Part shown: in pieces, positions 15,200 through 21,010 of the stretch
Position numbering within the stretch: the first letter of the stretch is position 1
Layout: every line of letters begins with the position of its first letter
NCBI GenBank assembly: GCA_947574135.1
Contig: CANPIM010000034.1
Coordinates: forward strand, 1 to 37,734
DNA length: 37,734 bases
Direction of reading: 5' to 3'
From: an uncultured Lachnospiraceae bacterium
Lineage (GTDB): Bacteria; Bacillota; Clostridia; Lachnospirales; Lachnospiraceae
The notes under the pieces: model-generated
What the model was told of the DNA's origin: nothing
The model's database searches: none
Seen by the model: the letters and a program-made list of their open reading frames with translations, nothing else
Program-made: the position numbers and the translations under genes

Positions 15200-15384
15200 A
15201 GAACTGATTCTTTGGTAAGGGAAAACACCTGTAACAATTCGTTATAGTTCAACTGATTGTCTCTGGCTATCTGCAAATAGGCAGAGACTGTTCGTTGAAC
15301 TTTTACCGAGTCAATACCAGACTTCTTTTGAAATCCATCCAAAATAGTTCTTGTCTCTTCCAGAAATTTTTCTGCTTTATCCAC
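15133..15384 (-). CDS. Early helical protein next to the Cro-like gene, convergent partner 3
   Basis: 83 aa from GTG 15384, decided by GGGAGGTGA just upstream. Fully helical and soluble (KAEKFLEETRTILDGFQKKSGIDSVKVQRTVSAYLQIARDNQLNYNELLQVF). It begins four bases after the stop of the HTH gene 15389-15586, so it is the second gene of the early operon. No family recognised; position suggests an early regulator such as an antirepressor or initiator helper. Its end lies in the module 3 gene. Confidence 0.55.
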   Translation of the reverse strand: MDKAEKFLEETRTILDGFQKKSGIDSVKVQRTVSAYLQIARDNQLNYNELLQVFSLTKESVLQSLNKVAISALPDMISDAAKL

Positions 15385-15388
15385 ACTC

Positions 15389-15586
15389 TCACCTCCCTTC
15401 TCCACCAAAGAAATACTCAATAGGTACTCCGAAAAAGTCCGCAATCTTTTTGATTTTGTCCATTTTGGGAGTATATCTCCCAGCTTTCCAATTACTGAGC
15501 GTAGAAGTCGCTATTTCAGTTTGTTTTCCAACTTCATAGTCAGTAACACCAGCCTTGTCTCTTAATTCAGCATACTTTTTATACAA
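15389..15586 (-). CDS. Cro-like XRE-family repressor
   Basis: 65 aa from TTG 15586, preceded by AAAGGAGG seven bases upstream. A single XRE helix-turn-helix fills the protein: YEVGKQTEIATSTLSNWKAGRYTPKMDKIKKIADFFGVPIEYFFGG. No effector domain remains, as in Cro-type proteins. It is the first gene of the leftward early operon from the promoter at 15718-15746. The recognition helix is nearly identical to that of the opposing repressor, so both should bind the same operators. Confidence 0.85.
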   Translation of the reverse strand: MYKKYAELRDKAGVTDYEVGKQTEIATSTLSNWKAGRYTPKMDKIKKIADFFGVPIEYFFGGEGR

Positions 15587-15612
15587 AAATTGGCCTCCTT
15601 TCAAAAAATATA

Positions 15613-15641
15613 TTGACATTAGCTAAGGTTTCAAATATAAT
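15613..15641 (+). promoter_or_regulatory. Consensus rightward promoter of the switch
   Basis: TTGACA (15613-15618), 17-bp spacer, TATAAT (15636-15641): a perfect sigma-A promoter pointing to the lysogenic repressor at 15789. The spacer is covered by the operator-like sequence 15620-15639. Confidence 0.8.
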
Positions 15642-15773
15642 TAAGTTGTCAATCAAACTTATATCAGAAACCAAAGCTATTGTATTTATTTAGCTTTGTT
15701 ATCAAAGCTATGTCTATAGCATAGCATTGTTTTCAAAGCTTGTCAATACTTTTTAGCTTATTTTTCAAAGTTA
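15620..15773. promoter_or_regulatory. Operator array of the repressor switch (five sites)
   Basis: Five 20-bp copies around consensus TAGCTTTGnTnTCAAAGCTA: 15620-15639, 15660-15679 (only the right half good), 15691-15710 (perfect, TAGCTTTG-TTAT-CAAAGCTA), 15722-15741 and 15754-15773. Start-to-start spacing is 40, 31, 31 and 32 bp, so the last four lie about three helical turns apart on one DNA face, ready for cooperative binding. Two of them cover the spacers of the two opposed promoters. Confidence 0.8.
15718..15746 (-). promoter_or_regulatory. Leftward early promoter of the switch
   Basis: On the minus strand TTGACA (15746-15741), 17-bp spacer, TATGCT (15723-15718). It drives the Cro-like gene and the early operon. 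Its spacer is covered by the operator at 15722-15741. Confidence 0.8.
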
Positions 15774-15788
15774 ATTTTGAGGTGCTAT

Positions 15789-16163
15789 ATGTATGACATT
15801 TTTGAAAAATTATGTGCAGAAAAAGGGGTAACACCATATCGTGTATGTAAAGAAACAGGACTTACTACATCCACTATTAGCAACTGGAAGGCCGGAAGGT
15901 ATACGCCAAAGACAGACAAATTACAAAAAATTGCTGATTTTTTTGGTGTGTCCATTGAATTTTTAATGGGAACTGATGAAAAGGAAGAATCTCCTATATA
16001 CTACACAAATGAAGAAACCGCAAAACTGGCCCAGGAAATGTTTGAGGATGAGGACATGCGCTCTCTCTTTCATATGAAGCGTACAATGCCGCCTGAACGG
16101 TTTAAGGCACATATAGAATTTATGAAGAATCTGTATAATCAGGAAAAGAAAGAGAATTTATAA
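15789..16163 (+). CDS. XRE-family lysogenic repressor (CI-like)
   Basis: 124 aa from ATG 15789 with GAGGTG four bases upstream. The N-terminal XRE domain contains PYRVCKETGLTTSTISNWKAGRYTPKTDKLQKIADFFGVSIEFLMG. The C-terminal half (TNEETAKLAQEMFEDEDMRSLFHMKRTMPPERFKAHIEFMKNLY) is a helical dimerisation region found in many small Firmicutes repressors, with no RecA-cleavable peptidase domain. Inactivation would thus need an ImmA-type protease or antirepressor. It is the lysogenic gene, opposite to the Cro-like gene. Confidence 0.88.
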   Translation: MYDIFEKLCAEKGVTPYRVCKETGLTTSTISNWKAGRYTPKTDKLQKIADFFGVSIEFLMGTDEKEESPIYYTNEETAKLAQEMFEDEDMRSLFHMKRTMPPERFKAHIEFMKNLYNQEKKENL

Positions 16164-16244
16164 GTGTGCTTCATTGGATATATGATTTTACGACATGTGA
16201 GGGAGTGATTTGTCACGCAAGACATCAATGTACAAATTATTGAT

Positions 16245-16430
16245 ATGGATACCATGATTCCGGAACATCTGGTGAAAAATGCAGATGATACATACACGAT
16301 CTTTCTAAACGCCAGATTATCAAGGGATAGTCAGTTAAAATATTATTACCATGCTCTGCAACACATAAAATCTGATGATTACTGTAAAGAGGATATTCAG
16401 GAAATTGAATGTGAAGCACATAGTGATTAA
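16245..16430 (+). CDS. Degenerate ImmA/IrrE-like small protein
   Basis: About 61 aa from ATG 16245. The frame stays open back to about 16209 (TQDINVQIIDMDTM) where the family normally begins, and a ribosome site (GAGGGAGTGA) stands exactly in front of that earlier point, but the codon there is GTC, not a start. In related small ImmA-like proteins the zinc motif is HExxH; here the matching segment is YYYHALQHIKSDDY, so the catalytic Glu is Ala. The gene follows the repressor, as immA genes do. It may be a non-proteolytic remnant. Confidence 0.5.
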   Translation: MDTMIPEHLVKNADDTYTIFLNARLSRDSQLKYYYHALQHIKSDDYCKEDIQEIECEAHSD

Positions 16431-16477
16431 ACCGCTACAGCGTTTTAAGAAAATAAAGAAAAGGGGAAACTAAACTT

Positions 16478-17410
16478 ATGAAAAGGAAATTATTATGTAC
16501 AATTCTAATCGCTACAATTTTAAGTTTTACCGGCTGCTCTTCTAGCAATAGTGCCTCACAAAATGAGGTCTCTCCTCCTGCCAACAATTCTGTTGAAAAT
16601 GAGAAAGAAACTTCGGAAGAACCTCAAGAGACAGAAGAACCTACTCCAGCAGACGAAAACATAACTATTGAAGAAACCATTGTTTTTGAACAAGATGGGA
16701 TAAAAATAACCGCAAATTCTTTTGACAATAGCAATTCATTATTTGGACCTGAAATTAAGTTTTTAATCGAAAATGATTCTGAGAGAAATATAACCGTACA
16801 GGCAAGAAATGTTTCTATAAATGGATATATGGTTGATTCAAGTATGTCTGCCGATGTTATGCCCCAAAAGAAAAATAACGATTCTTTGACGTTTATGGAA
16901 TCTTCATTAGAACAATGCGGGATAGAAAAGATTGCCGAAATCGAATTTTCTTTCCATATTTTTGATTCAGATAGTTGGGATGACATCATCAATAGTGATA
17001 TGATTACTCTAAAAACATCCTGTGCGGAAACATATGTTCAAAATTATGATGACAGTGGTGAAGTAATTTATGATGGGGGCGATTTCAGAATCATATCCAA
17101 AGGTTTATCGGAAGATACCAGTCTTTTTGGTCCCTCTGTTATTTTGTATATAGAAAATAATATGGACGAAGGAATAACTATCCAAGCAAGAGATACCTCT
17201 ATAAATGGATATATGATAGAACCAACTCTTTCTCCAGAAATTGCTCCTCATAAGAGAATCGTCACAACAATGACATTTTTTGAATCAGATATGGAGGAAA
17301 ATCAAATCGAAAAAATTGAGGCAATAGAAACCTCCTTTCATGTTTTCTATACCGATGGATGGGACAATATAATAGACACAGAACCATTAACAATTAATTT
17401 TACTCCTTAA
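16478..17410 (+). CDS. Prophage lipoprotein with a duplicated domain
   Basis: 310 aa. Signal peptide with lipobox SFTGC (Cys20), an acidic linker rich in Glu, Pro and Ser to residue 60, then two copies of a roughly 110-residue beta domain. Matching landmarks SLFGP (87 and 215) and SINGYM (113 and 241) are exactly 128 residues apart; both copies end with a FxSDxWDD / YTDGWDN motif. An 18-base stretch around SINGYM is identical between copies. The closest general type is the DUF5067-like family of surface lipoproteins. A lipoprotein expressed next to the repressor suits superinfection exclusion (compare phage Ltp-type lipoproteins), but this is inferred from position. Confidence 0.8.
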   Translation: MKRKLLCTILIATILSFTGCSSSNSASQNEVSPPANNSVENEKETSEEPQETEEPTPADENITIEETIVFEQDGIKITANSFDNSNSLFGPEIKFLIENDSERNITVQARNVSINGYMVDSSMSADVMPQKKNNDSLTFMESSLEQCGIEKIAEIEFSFHIFDSDSWDDIINSDMITLKTSCAETYVQNYDDSGEVIYDGGDFRIISKGLSEDTSLFGPSVILYIENNMDEGITIQARDTSINGYMIEPTLSPEIAPHKRIVTTMTFFESDMEENQIEKIEAIETSFHVFYTDGWDNIIDTEPLTINFTP

Positions 17411-17444
17411 AATGATAGCTTATAAACAGGAAGGATGTAACCCC

Positions 17445-17993
17445 ATGTCAAAAGCATTAACCCAGGAAAAAACATATACAATAGATGATATCTACGCCCT
17501 GCCAGAAGGCCAGCGGGCGGAGCTCATCGACGGGCGGATTTACGATATGGCGCCGCCTATGCGGATTCACCAGAAATTGGTTTCCCAGTTTACCCAGGTA
17601 ATTGGGCAATATATTAAATCACACCATGGAGACTGCGAGGTCTATCCTGCCCCATTTGCCGTTTTTCTCAATGCGGATAATAAAAACTATGTGGAACCAG
17701 ATATCTCTGTCATCTGTGACAAAAACAAACTGGATGAGCGTGGCTGTAACGGCGCCCCAGATTGGATTATAGAGATCGTCTCCCCAAGTACAGAACAGGT
17801 GGACTATGGAATAAAGCTTTTTAAATACCGTTCAGCTGGTGTGCGGGAATATTGGATCGTAAACCCAAGGACCCGTGTTGTAAATGTTTTTGATTTTGAA
17901 AACGAAAAAGCCTCCTGCCAATATAGCTTTGATGACACTATCCCTGTATGTATTTACCAAGATCTAAGCATTCGCATTTCTGATTTATTATAA
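17445..17993 (+). CDS. Uma2-family putative nuclease, copy 1
   Basis: 182 aa from ATG 17445 (GGAAGG upstream). The Uma2/DUF820 PD-(D/E)xK fold is clear: YALPEGQRAELIDGRIYDMAPP, EPDISVICDKNKLDERGC, PDWIIEIVSPSTEQVDYGIKLFKYRSAGVREYWIVNP. The acidic residues of EPD and EIVSPS plus the K in GIKLFKY correspond to the nuclease centre. The family is widespread in Clostridia and cyanobacteria, with no established biological role. A close paralogue follows 45 bp later. Both are expressed in the same direction as the repressor and belong to the lysogenic cargo. Confidence 0.88.
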   Translation: MSKALTQEKTYTIDDIYALPEGQRAELIDGRIYDMAPPMRIHQKLVSQFTQVIGQYIKSHHGDCEVYPAPFAVFLNADNKNYVEPDISVICDKNKLDERGCNGAPDWIIEIVSPSTEQVDYGIKLFKYRSAGVREYWIVNPRTRVVNVFDFENEKASCQYSFDDTIPVCIYQDLSIRISDLL

Positions 17994-17994
17994 T

Positions 17995-18011
17995 AAAAAC
18001 CGCCCCAGTGC
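17995..18011. repeat. 17-bp direct repeat, copy 1
   Basis: AAAAACCGCCCCAGTGC, just after the stop of the first Uma2 gene. An identical copy lies at 19090-19106 after the antitoxin gene; the following bases are also similar (ACCAAtACC / ACCAAcACC). The pair brackets Uma2 copy 2 and the toxin-antitoxin genes. Confidence 0.8.
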
Positions 18012-18037
18012 ACCAATACCCAGAAGGGAGAAGGAAA

Positions 18038-18589
18038 ATGCCATTAATGAAAAACAATAATTTCACCTCCAAAGATTACTGGAGCCTGCCGGATGGCAAA
18101 CGGGCCGAGCTTATTAACGGAATCCTCTATGACATAGCCCCGCCCAGCTTCCAGCATCAGAAGCTGGTATCAGAAGTCACCCAGCTTCTAGGGACTTATG
18201 TGAAAGTGCACGGCGGATCCTGTGAGGTCATACCGGCCCCATTTGCCGTCAATCTCCAGGCTGACGACAAGGACTGGGTGGAACCGGATGTGAGCGTGAT
18301 CTGCGACCATTCCAAGCTCACCTCAAAGGGCTGCGAAGGGGCCCCGGATTTAATTGTGGAGATTGTCTCTCCCTCCAGCCGTAAAATGGATTATATTATC
18401 AAAAATGGAAAATATGCTGAAGCCGGTGTCCGGGAATACTGGATCATTGACCCAGAGAAGGAGCGCATTACAATTTACAACTATGAGAAAGATGCCGCTC
18501 CTGTTATCTATCCTTTTGCCGCACCCTTTGAATCCGCTGTTTTTCCAGGGCTTCAAGTAACAATCGCAAGCTTTTATACTCCAAATTAA
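18038..18589 (+). CDS. Uma2-family putative nuclease, copy 2
   Basis: 183 aa from ATG 18038 behind GAGAAGGA. Same domain as copy 1: SLPDGKRAELINGILYDIAPP, EPDVSVICDHSKLTSKGC, PDLIVEIVSPSSRKMDYIIKNGKYAEAGVREYWIIDP. The acidic and lysine positions are kept, so both copies may be active. Sequence divergence shows that the duplication is old or that the genes arrived separately. The unit from here to the antitoxin is bordered by the 17-bp repeats. Confidence 0.88.
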   Translation: MPLMKNNNFTSKDYWSLPDGKRAELINGILYDIAPPSFQHQKLVSEVTQLLGTYVKVHGGSCEVIPAPFAVNLQADDKDWVEPDVSVICDHSKLTSKGCEGAPDLIVEIVSPSSRKMDYIIKNGKYAEAGVREYWIIDPEKERITIYNYEKDAAPVIYPFAAPFESAVFPGLQVTIASFYTPN

Positions 18590-18621
18590 ATAATAAAATA
18601 AAATTTTAAAGGGAGCGTCCT

Positions 18622-18861
18622 ATGGAAATACAATACTCAAAACCCGCCGCAAAATTTCTTAGGAAACAGGATAGGCCCACAAGGGAGCGGATCATGGAAG
18701 CTATTGAAAAGCTTCCCTTTGAAGGTGACATTAAAAAATTGCAGGGAGTTAATGGCTACCGTCTCCGTGTTGGGAATTACCGAGTATTATTTGATGTAAC
18801 CGGAATTATAATTGATATTATTGATATTGGCAACCGTGGACAAATTTATAAAGGAGTGTGA
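18622..18861 (+). CDS. RelE/ParE-superfamily toxin
   Basis: 79 aa from ATG 18622 with AAAGGGAGCG upstream. Typical RelE features: IQYSKPAAKFLRKQDRPTRERIMEAIEKLP, then KKLQGVNGYRLRVGNYRVLFDV and IIDIGNRGQIYK. RelE toxins cut mRNA on the ribosome; the basic residues in GYRLRVGNYR and the end GNRGQIY are the conserved active-site area. The antitoxin follows four bases later. The toxin-first order is less usual than antitoxin-first but known for RelE relatives. Confidence 0.88.
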   Translation: MEIQYSKPAAKFLRKQDRPTRERIMEAIEKLPFEGDIKKLQGVNGYRLRVGNYRVLFDVTGIIIDIIDIGNRGQIYKGV

Positions 18862-18865
18862 TATT

Positions 18866-19087
18866 ATGTCTGGAATCAAAGAAAGAATACTGGGAGCAGT
18901 TACTGTAATGAGTGAAGATGATGCCCGTAAGGTATGGGAACTTATTCGTACTACCTTTGCGCTTTCCAATTTGGAAGAGGAGGCCCCAGATGATGACGAA
19001 CTGGATATTCTAAATGCCTATCATTCAAATTCCAGTGAATACCAGCCTTTTATTTCCCATGAGGAGCTTAAAAAGGAACTATTATAA
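18866..19087 (+). CDS. Antitoxin of the RelE-type pair
   Basis: 73 aa from ATG 18866, four bases after the toxin stop, with AAGGAGTG upstream. Acidic and helical: VMSEDDARKVWELIRTTFALSNLEEEAPDDDELDILNAYH, then a C-terminal tail SHEELKKELL of the kind that wraps around RelE toxins. No classical DNA-binding domain is obvious. The pair probably stabilises the prophage or acts in defence. Confidence 0.75.
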   Translation: MSGIKERILGAVTVMSEDDARKVWELIRTTFALSNLEEEAPDDDELDILNAYHSNSSEYQPFISHEELKKELL

Positions 19088-19089
19088 TC

Positions 19090-19106
19090 AAAAACCGCCC
19101 CAGTGC
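19090..19106. repeat. 17-bp direct repeat, copy 2
   Basis: Identical to 17995-18011 and placed right after the antitoxin stop. Here the repeat continues into CCGCC...GCGG, at the start of the 200-bp leader of the recombinase gene. Confidence 0.8.
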
Positions 19107-19135
19107 TACCAACACCAGAGCGGCCAAGCATATCT

Positions 19136-19179
19136 CCGAAGATGATACGCCCCAAACAAAGATATTGTATCATCTTCGG
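19136..19179. repeat. 13-bp perfect inverted repeat in the recombinase leader
   Basis: CCGAAGATGATAC (19136-19148) and GTATCATCTTCGG (19167-19179), separated by 18 bases. It stands directly ahead of the terminator-like hairpin 19181-19223. In RNA this is a stable stem; in DNA it could be a dimer site. Confidence 0.8.
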
Positions 19180-19180
19180 G

Positions 19181-19223
19181 CAGCCAATGCAAGCGAACAA
19201 ATGTTTTCGCAGGCTGTTTTTTT
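19181..19223 (+). terminator. Terminator-like hairpin between the antitoxin and the recombinase
   Basis: CAGCC (19181-19185) pairs with GGCTG (19212-19216), GCGAA (19193-19197) with TTCGC (19206-19210), followed by seven T. It ends the cargo operon, or acts as an attenuator of the recombinase. The recombinase start is 77 bases downstream. Confidence 0.6.
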
Positions 19224-19299
19224 ATACTCATTTTTCCCGGCTCAGCAGCAACACCCCCCGCCGCCAGGCATATACATGTACAAGGAGATGATACCCACC

Positions 19300-20781
19300 A
19301 TGACACAACCAACACACCCAAAAGACCTTCGCTCCGGATACGCCTACATCCGGGTCAGCACCCATGATCAGGAAGAGCTTTCCCCGGATTCCCAGGAACG
19401 CATTATCCGAGATTACGCCAAGGCCAACCATATTGTTTTGGAGTATATTTACATAGACGCCGGCATCTCCGGCCGGAAAGCCGAGAAGCGTCCCGCCTTC
19501 CAGGAAATGATTGCCCGGGCCAAATCCAAAGAGCATCCGGTAGACGTGCTTCTAGTGTGGAAATTCAGCCGATTTGCCCGGAATCAGGAGGAAAGCATTG
19601 TTTATAAGTCTCTCCTGAAAAAGGCCGGCGTAGAGGTCCTCAGCGTGTCTGAGCCCCTGGTGGAAGGGCCCTTTGGCTCCCTCATCGAACGGATTATAGA
19701 ATGGATGGACGAATACTATTCTATCCGCCTATCCGGAGAGGTCAAGCGCGGCATGAGCGAAAATGCGCGGCGGGGCCGCTACCAGGCCGTTGCCCCCTTC
19801 GGATACCGGAATATTCCGGAAGGCTTGGAAATCATTCCGGAAGAGGCCCGAATCCTGCAACTAATATTCCAGAAATTTCTGCAGGAGCACCTGGGTTTCT
19901 CCAGCCTTGCCAAGCTCTTAAATGACAGGGGCATTCGTACTCGCCGGGGAGGCCTGTGGGAAAACCGCACAGTTAAATATTTGCTGCAAAATCCCGTTTA
20001 CAAGGGCTATTCTCGTTGGAATGTAGGCAAGAAACAGCTTCGAAGCGCTACGGCCACCGCCCCTGATATGGTTTTGGTGAAGGGACAGCAAATCCCTCCC
20101 ATTATCCCGGAGGAAATCTTTGACCAGGTTCAGGTGGAAATCGCCCGGCAATACCGGCAGCCGAAGAGCCGGCCGGCAGACGCCTACGGCCACTGGCTGG
20201 GAAATCTGGTCAAATGCTCCTCCTGTGGCTCCTCTCTCACCTACAGCCCGGCAACCAAGGGATTTCAATGCATCTCCTACGGAAAGGGAAAATGTCGGGT
20301 CTCTCACTACATATCCGCCCGCCTCTTGGAGCAGGCCGTACTGGACACCCTGAGTGAACATATTCTCTCCGGTACCATAGAATATCGAGAAGAGCTCTCC
20401 CCTATTCCCCAGGCTCAAGAGGACCTTGCCATTCTCAAGGACTCTCTGGAGCGGCTTCAGGAAAAGGAAAAGCGCATCAAAGCCGCATACCAGGATGGGG
20501 TAGACACCCTGGAGGAATACCGGCAAAATAAAGCAATGATACAGGCGGAGCAGAAACGGCTCCAGGAGCAACTAGAAACCATGGAAAAAAAATATCCATC
20601 ACCGGACACCGAAGCGAACAAAAAGGAAATGCTGCTCCGTGTCCGCGGTGTCATGGATATCCTGCAATCAGATGCCACAAAGGAAGTGAAGGCCCGCTCA
20701 ATCCGGTCCATCTGTGATAAAATTATTTACGACAAACAGGCCAAAACCCTTGATATTTACTGCGTTTTTCGCACACTATAA
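19300..20781 (+). CDS. Prophage large serine recombinase (integrase)
   Basis: 493 aa from ATG 19300 with AAGGAG twelve bases upstream. The N-terminal resolvase domain carries the catalytic serine in YIRVSTHDQEE and the conserved LVWKFSRFARNQEESI helix; a recombinase domain follows (VAPFGYRNIP...GFSSLAKLLNDRGIRTRRGGLWENRTVKYLLQNPVYKG), then a zinc ribbon CSSCG...C...C and a coiled-coil region (DSLERLQEKEKRIKAAYQDGVDTLEEY). The gene ends about 15 bp before cotJC sequence starts, so its 3' end forms one arm of the attachment site. It is the integrase/excisionase of the prophage; directionality factor not identified. Confidence 0.93.
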   Translation: MTQPTHPKDLRSGYAYIRVSTHDQEELSPDSQERIIRDYAKANHIVLEYIYIDAGISGRKAEKRPAFQEMIARAKSKEHPVDVLLVWKFSRFARNQEESIVYKSLLKKAGVEVLSVSEPLVEGPFGSLIERIIEWMDEYYSIRLSGEVKRGMSENARRGRYQAVAPFGYRNIPEGLEIIPEEARILQLIFQKFLQEHLGFSSLAKLLNDRGIRTRRGGLWENRTVKYLLQNPVYKGYSRWNVGKKQLRSATATAPDMVLVKGQQIPPIIPEEIFDQVQVEIARQYRQPKSRPADAYGHWLGNLVKCSSCGSSLTYSPATKGFQCISYGKGKCRVSHYISARLLEQAVLDTLSEHILSGTIEYREELSPIPQAQEDLAILKDSLERLQEKEKRIKAAYQDGVDTLEEYRQNKAMIQAEQKRLQEQLETMEKKYPSPDTEANKKEMLLRVRGVMDILQSDATKEVKARSIRSICDKIIYDKQAKTLDIYCVFRTL

Positions 20782-20794
20782 CTTTTCGGGGTGT

Positions 20795-20899
20795 GGAGGA
20801 CCAGACGGCGAACTAGGCGCCTCCATGCGTTACCTCTCTCAGCGGTACACCATGCCCTACAAGGAAGGCATGGCAATCCTGACGGACATCGGTACCGAA
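20795..20899 (+). pseudogene. cotJC: Middle fragment of cotJC, between two insertions
   Basis: In-frame GGPDGELGASMRYLSQRYTMPYKEGMAILTDIGTE (shown once, in two blocks: GGPDGELGASMRYLSQ and RYTMPYKEGMAILTDIGTE) is the conserved N-terminal part of the CotJC spore-coat/manganese-catalase family, including the metal-ligand Glu of GELGA. To the left the reading frame ends in prophage DNA, to the right after GTE it runs into the second element (ALKMFQKS, stop at 20983). The continuation is found at 29887. The true N-terminus (about 25-30 residues) must be beyond the prophage's left end. Confidence 0.93.
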
Positions 20900-20916
20900 G
20901 CCCTGAAAATGTTCCA
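20891..20916. other. attL of the GH112 element (core plus right attP arm)
   Basis: Core GGTACCGAAG 20891-20900, then element-derived CCCTGAA and arm AAATGTTCCA (20907-20916). The arm mirrors the one at attR about the first GG of the core. To the left is cotJC sequence. Confidence 0.85.
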
Positions 20917-20960
20917 AAAAAGCGCAGGCTCACCGCCTCCTGGCAGAGTCCCTGCGCTTT
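20916..20960 (-). terminator. Terminator of the GH112 operon
   Basis: AGCGCAGG (20921-20928) and CCTGCGCT (20951-20958) form a strong stem; on the minus strand six T follow (A run 20916-20921). It stands about 50 bp past the GH112 stop, just inside the element end, and isolates the operon from cotJC. On the plus strand TTTTAT follows, so it may work both ways. Confidence 0.85.
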
Positions 20961-21010
20961 TATTACCCAGCAAACATGTCTGATTTCTGATCTCTTTTTC
21001 AGCTTCCGCC

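Larger units (their letters stand above)
1..20799. mobile_element. Prophage, right-hand part (left end outside window)
   Basis: A continuous tailed-phage gene set: terminase, late regulator, methyltransferases, replication and recombination genes, a two-repressor switch, lysogenic cargo and a large serine recombinase next to the chromosomal junction. The right boundary is placed near 20795-20800, where sequence after the recombinase stop becomes cotJC coding sequence (GGPDGELGAS in frame). The exact crossover cannot be fixed because the left junction is not in the window. Structural and lysis genes are not seen and presumably lie to the left of the terminase. Confidence 0.92.
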
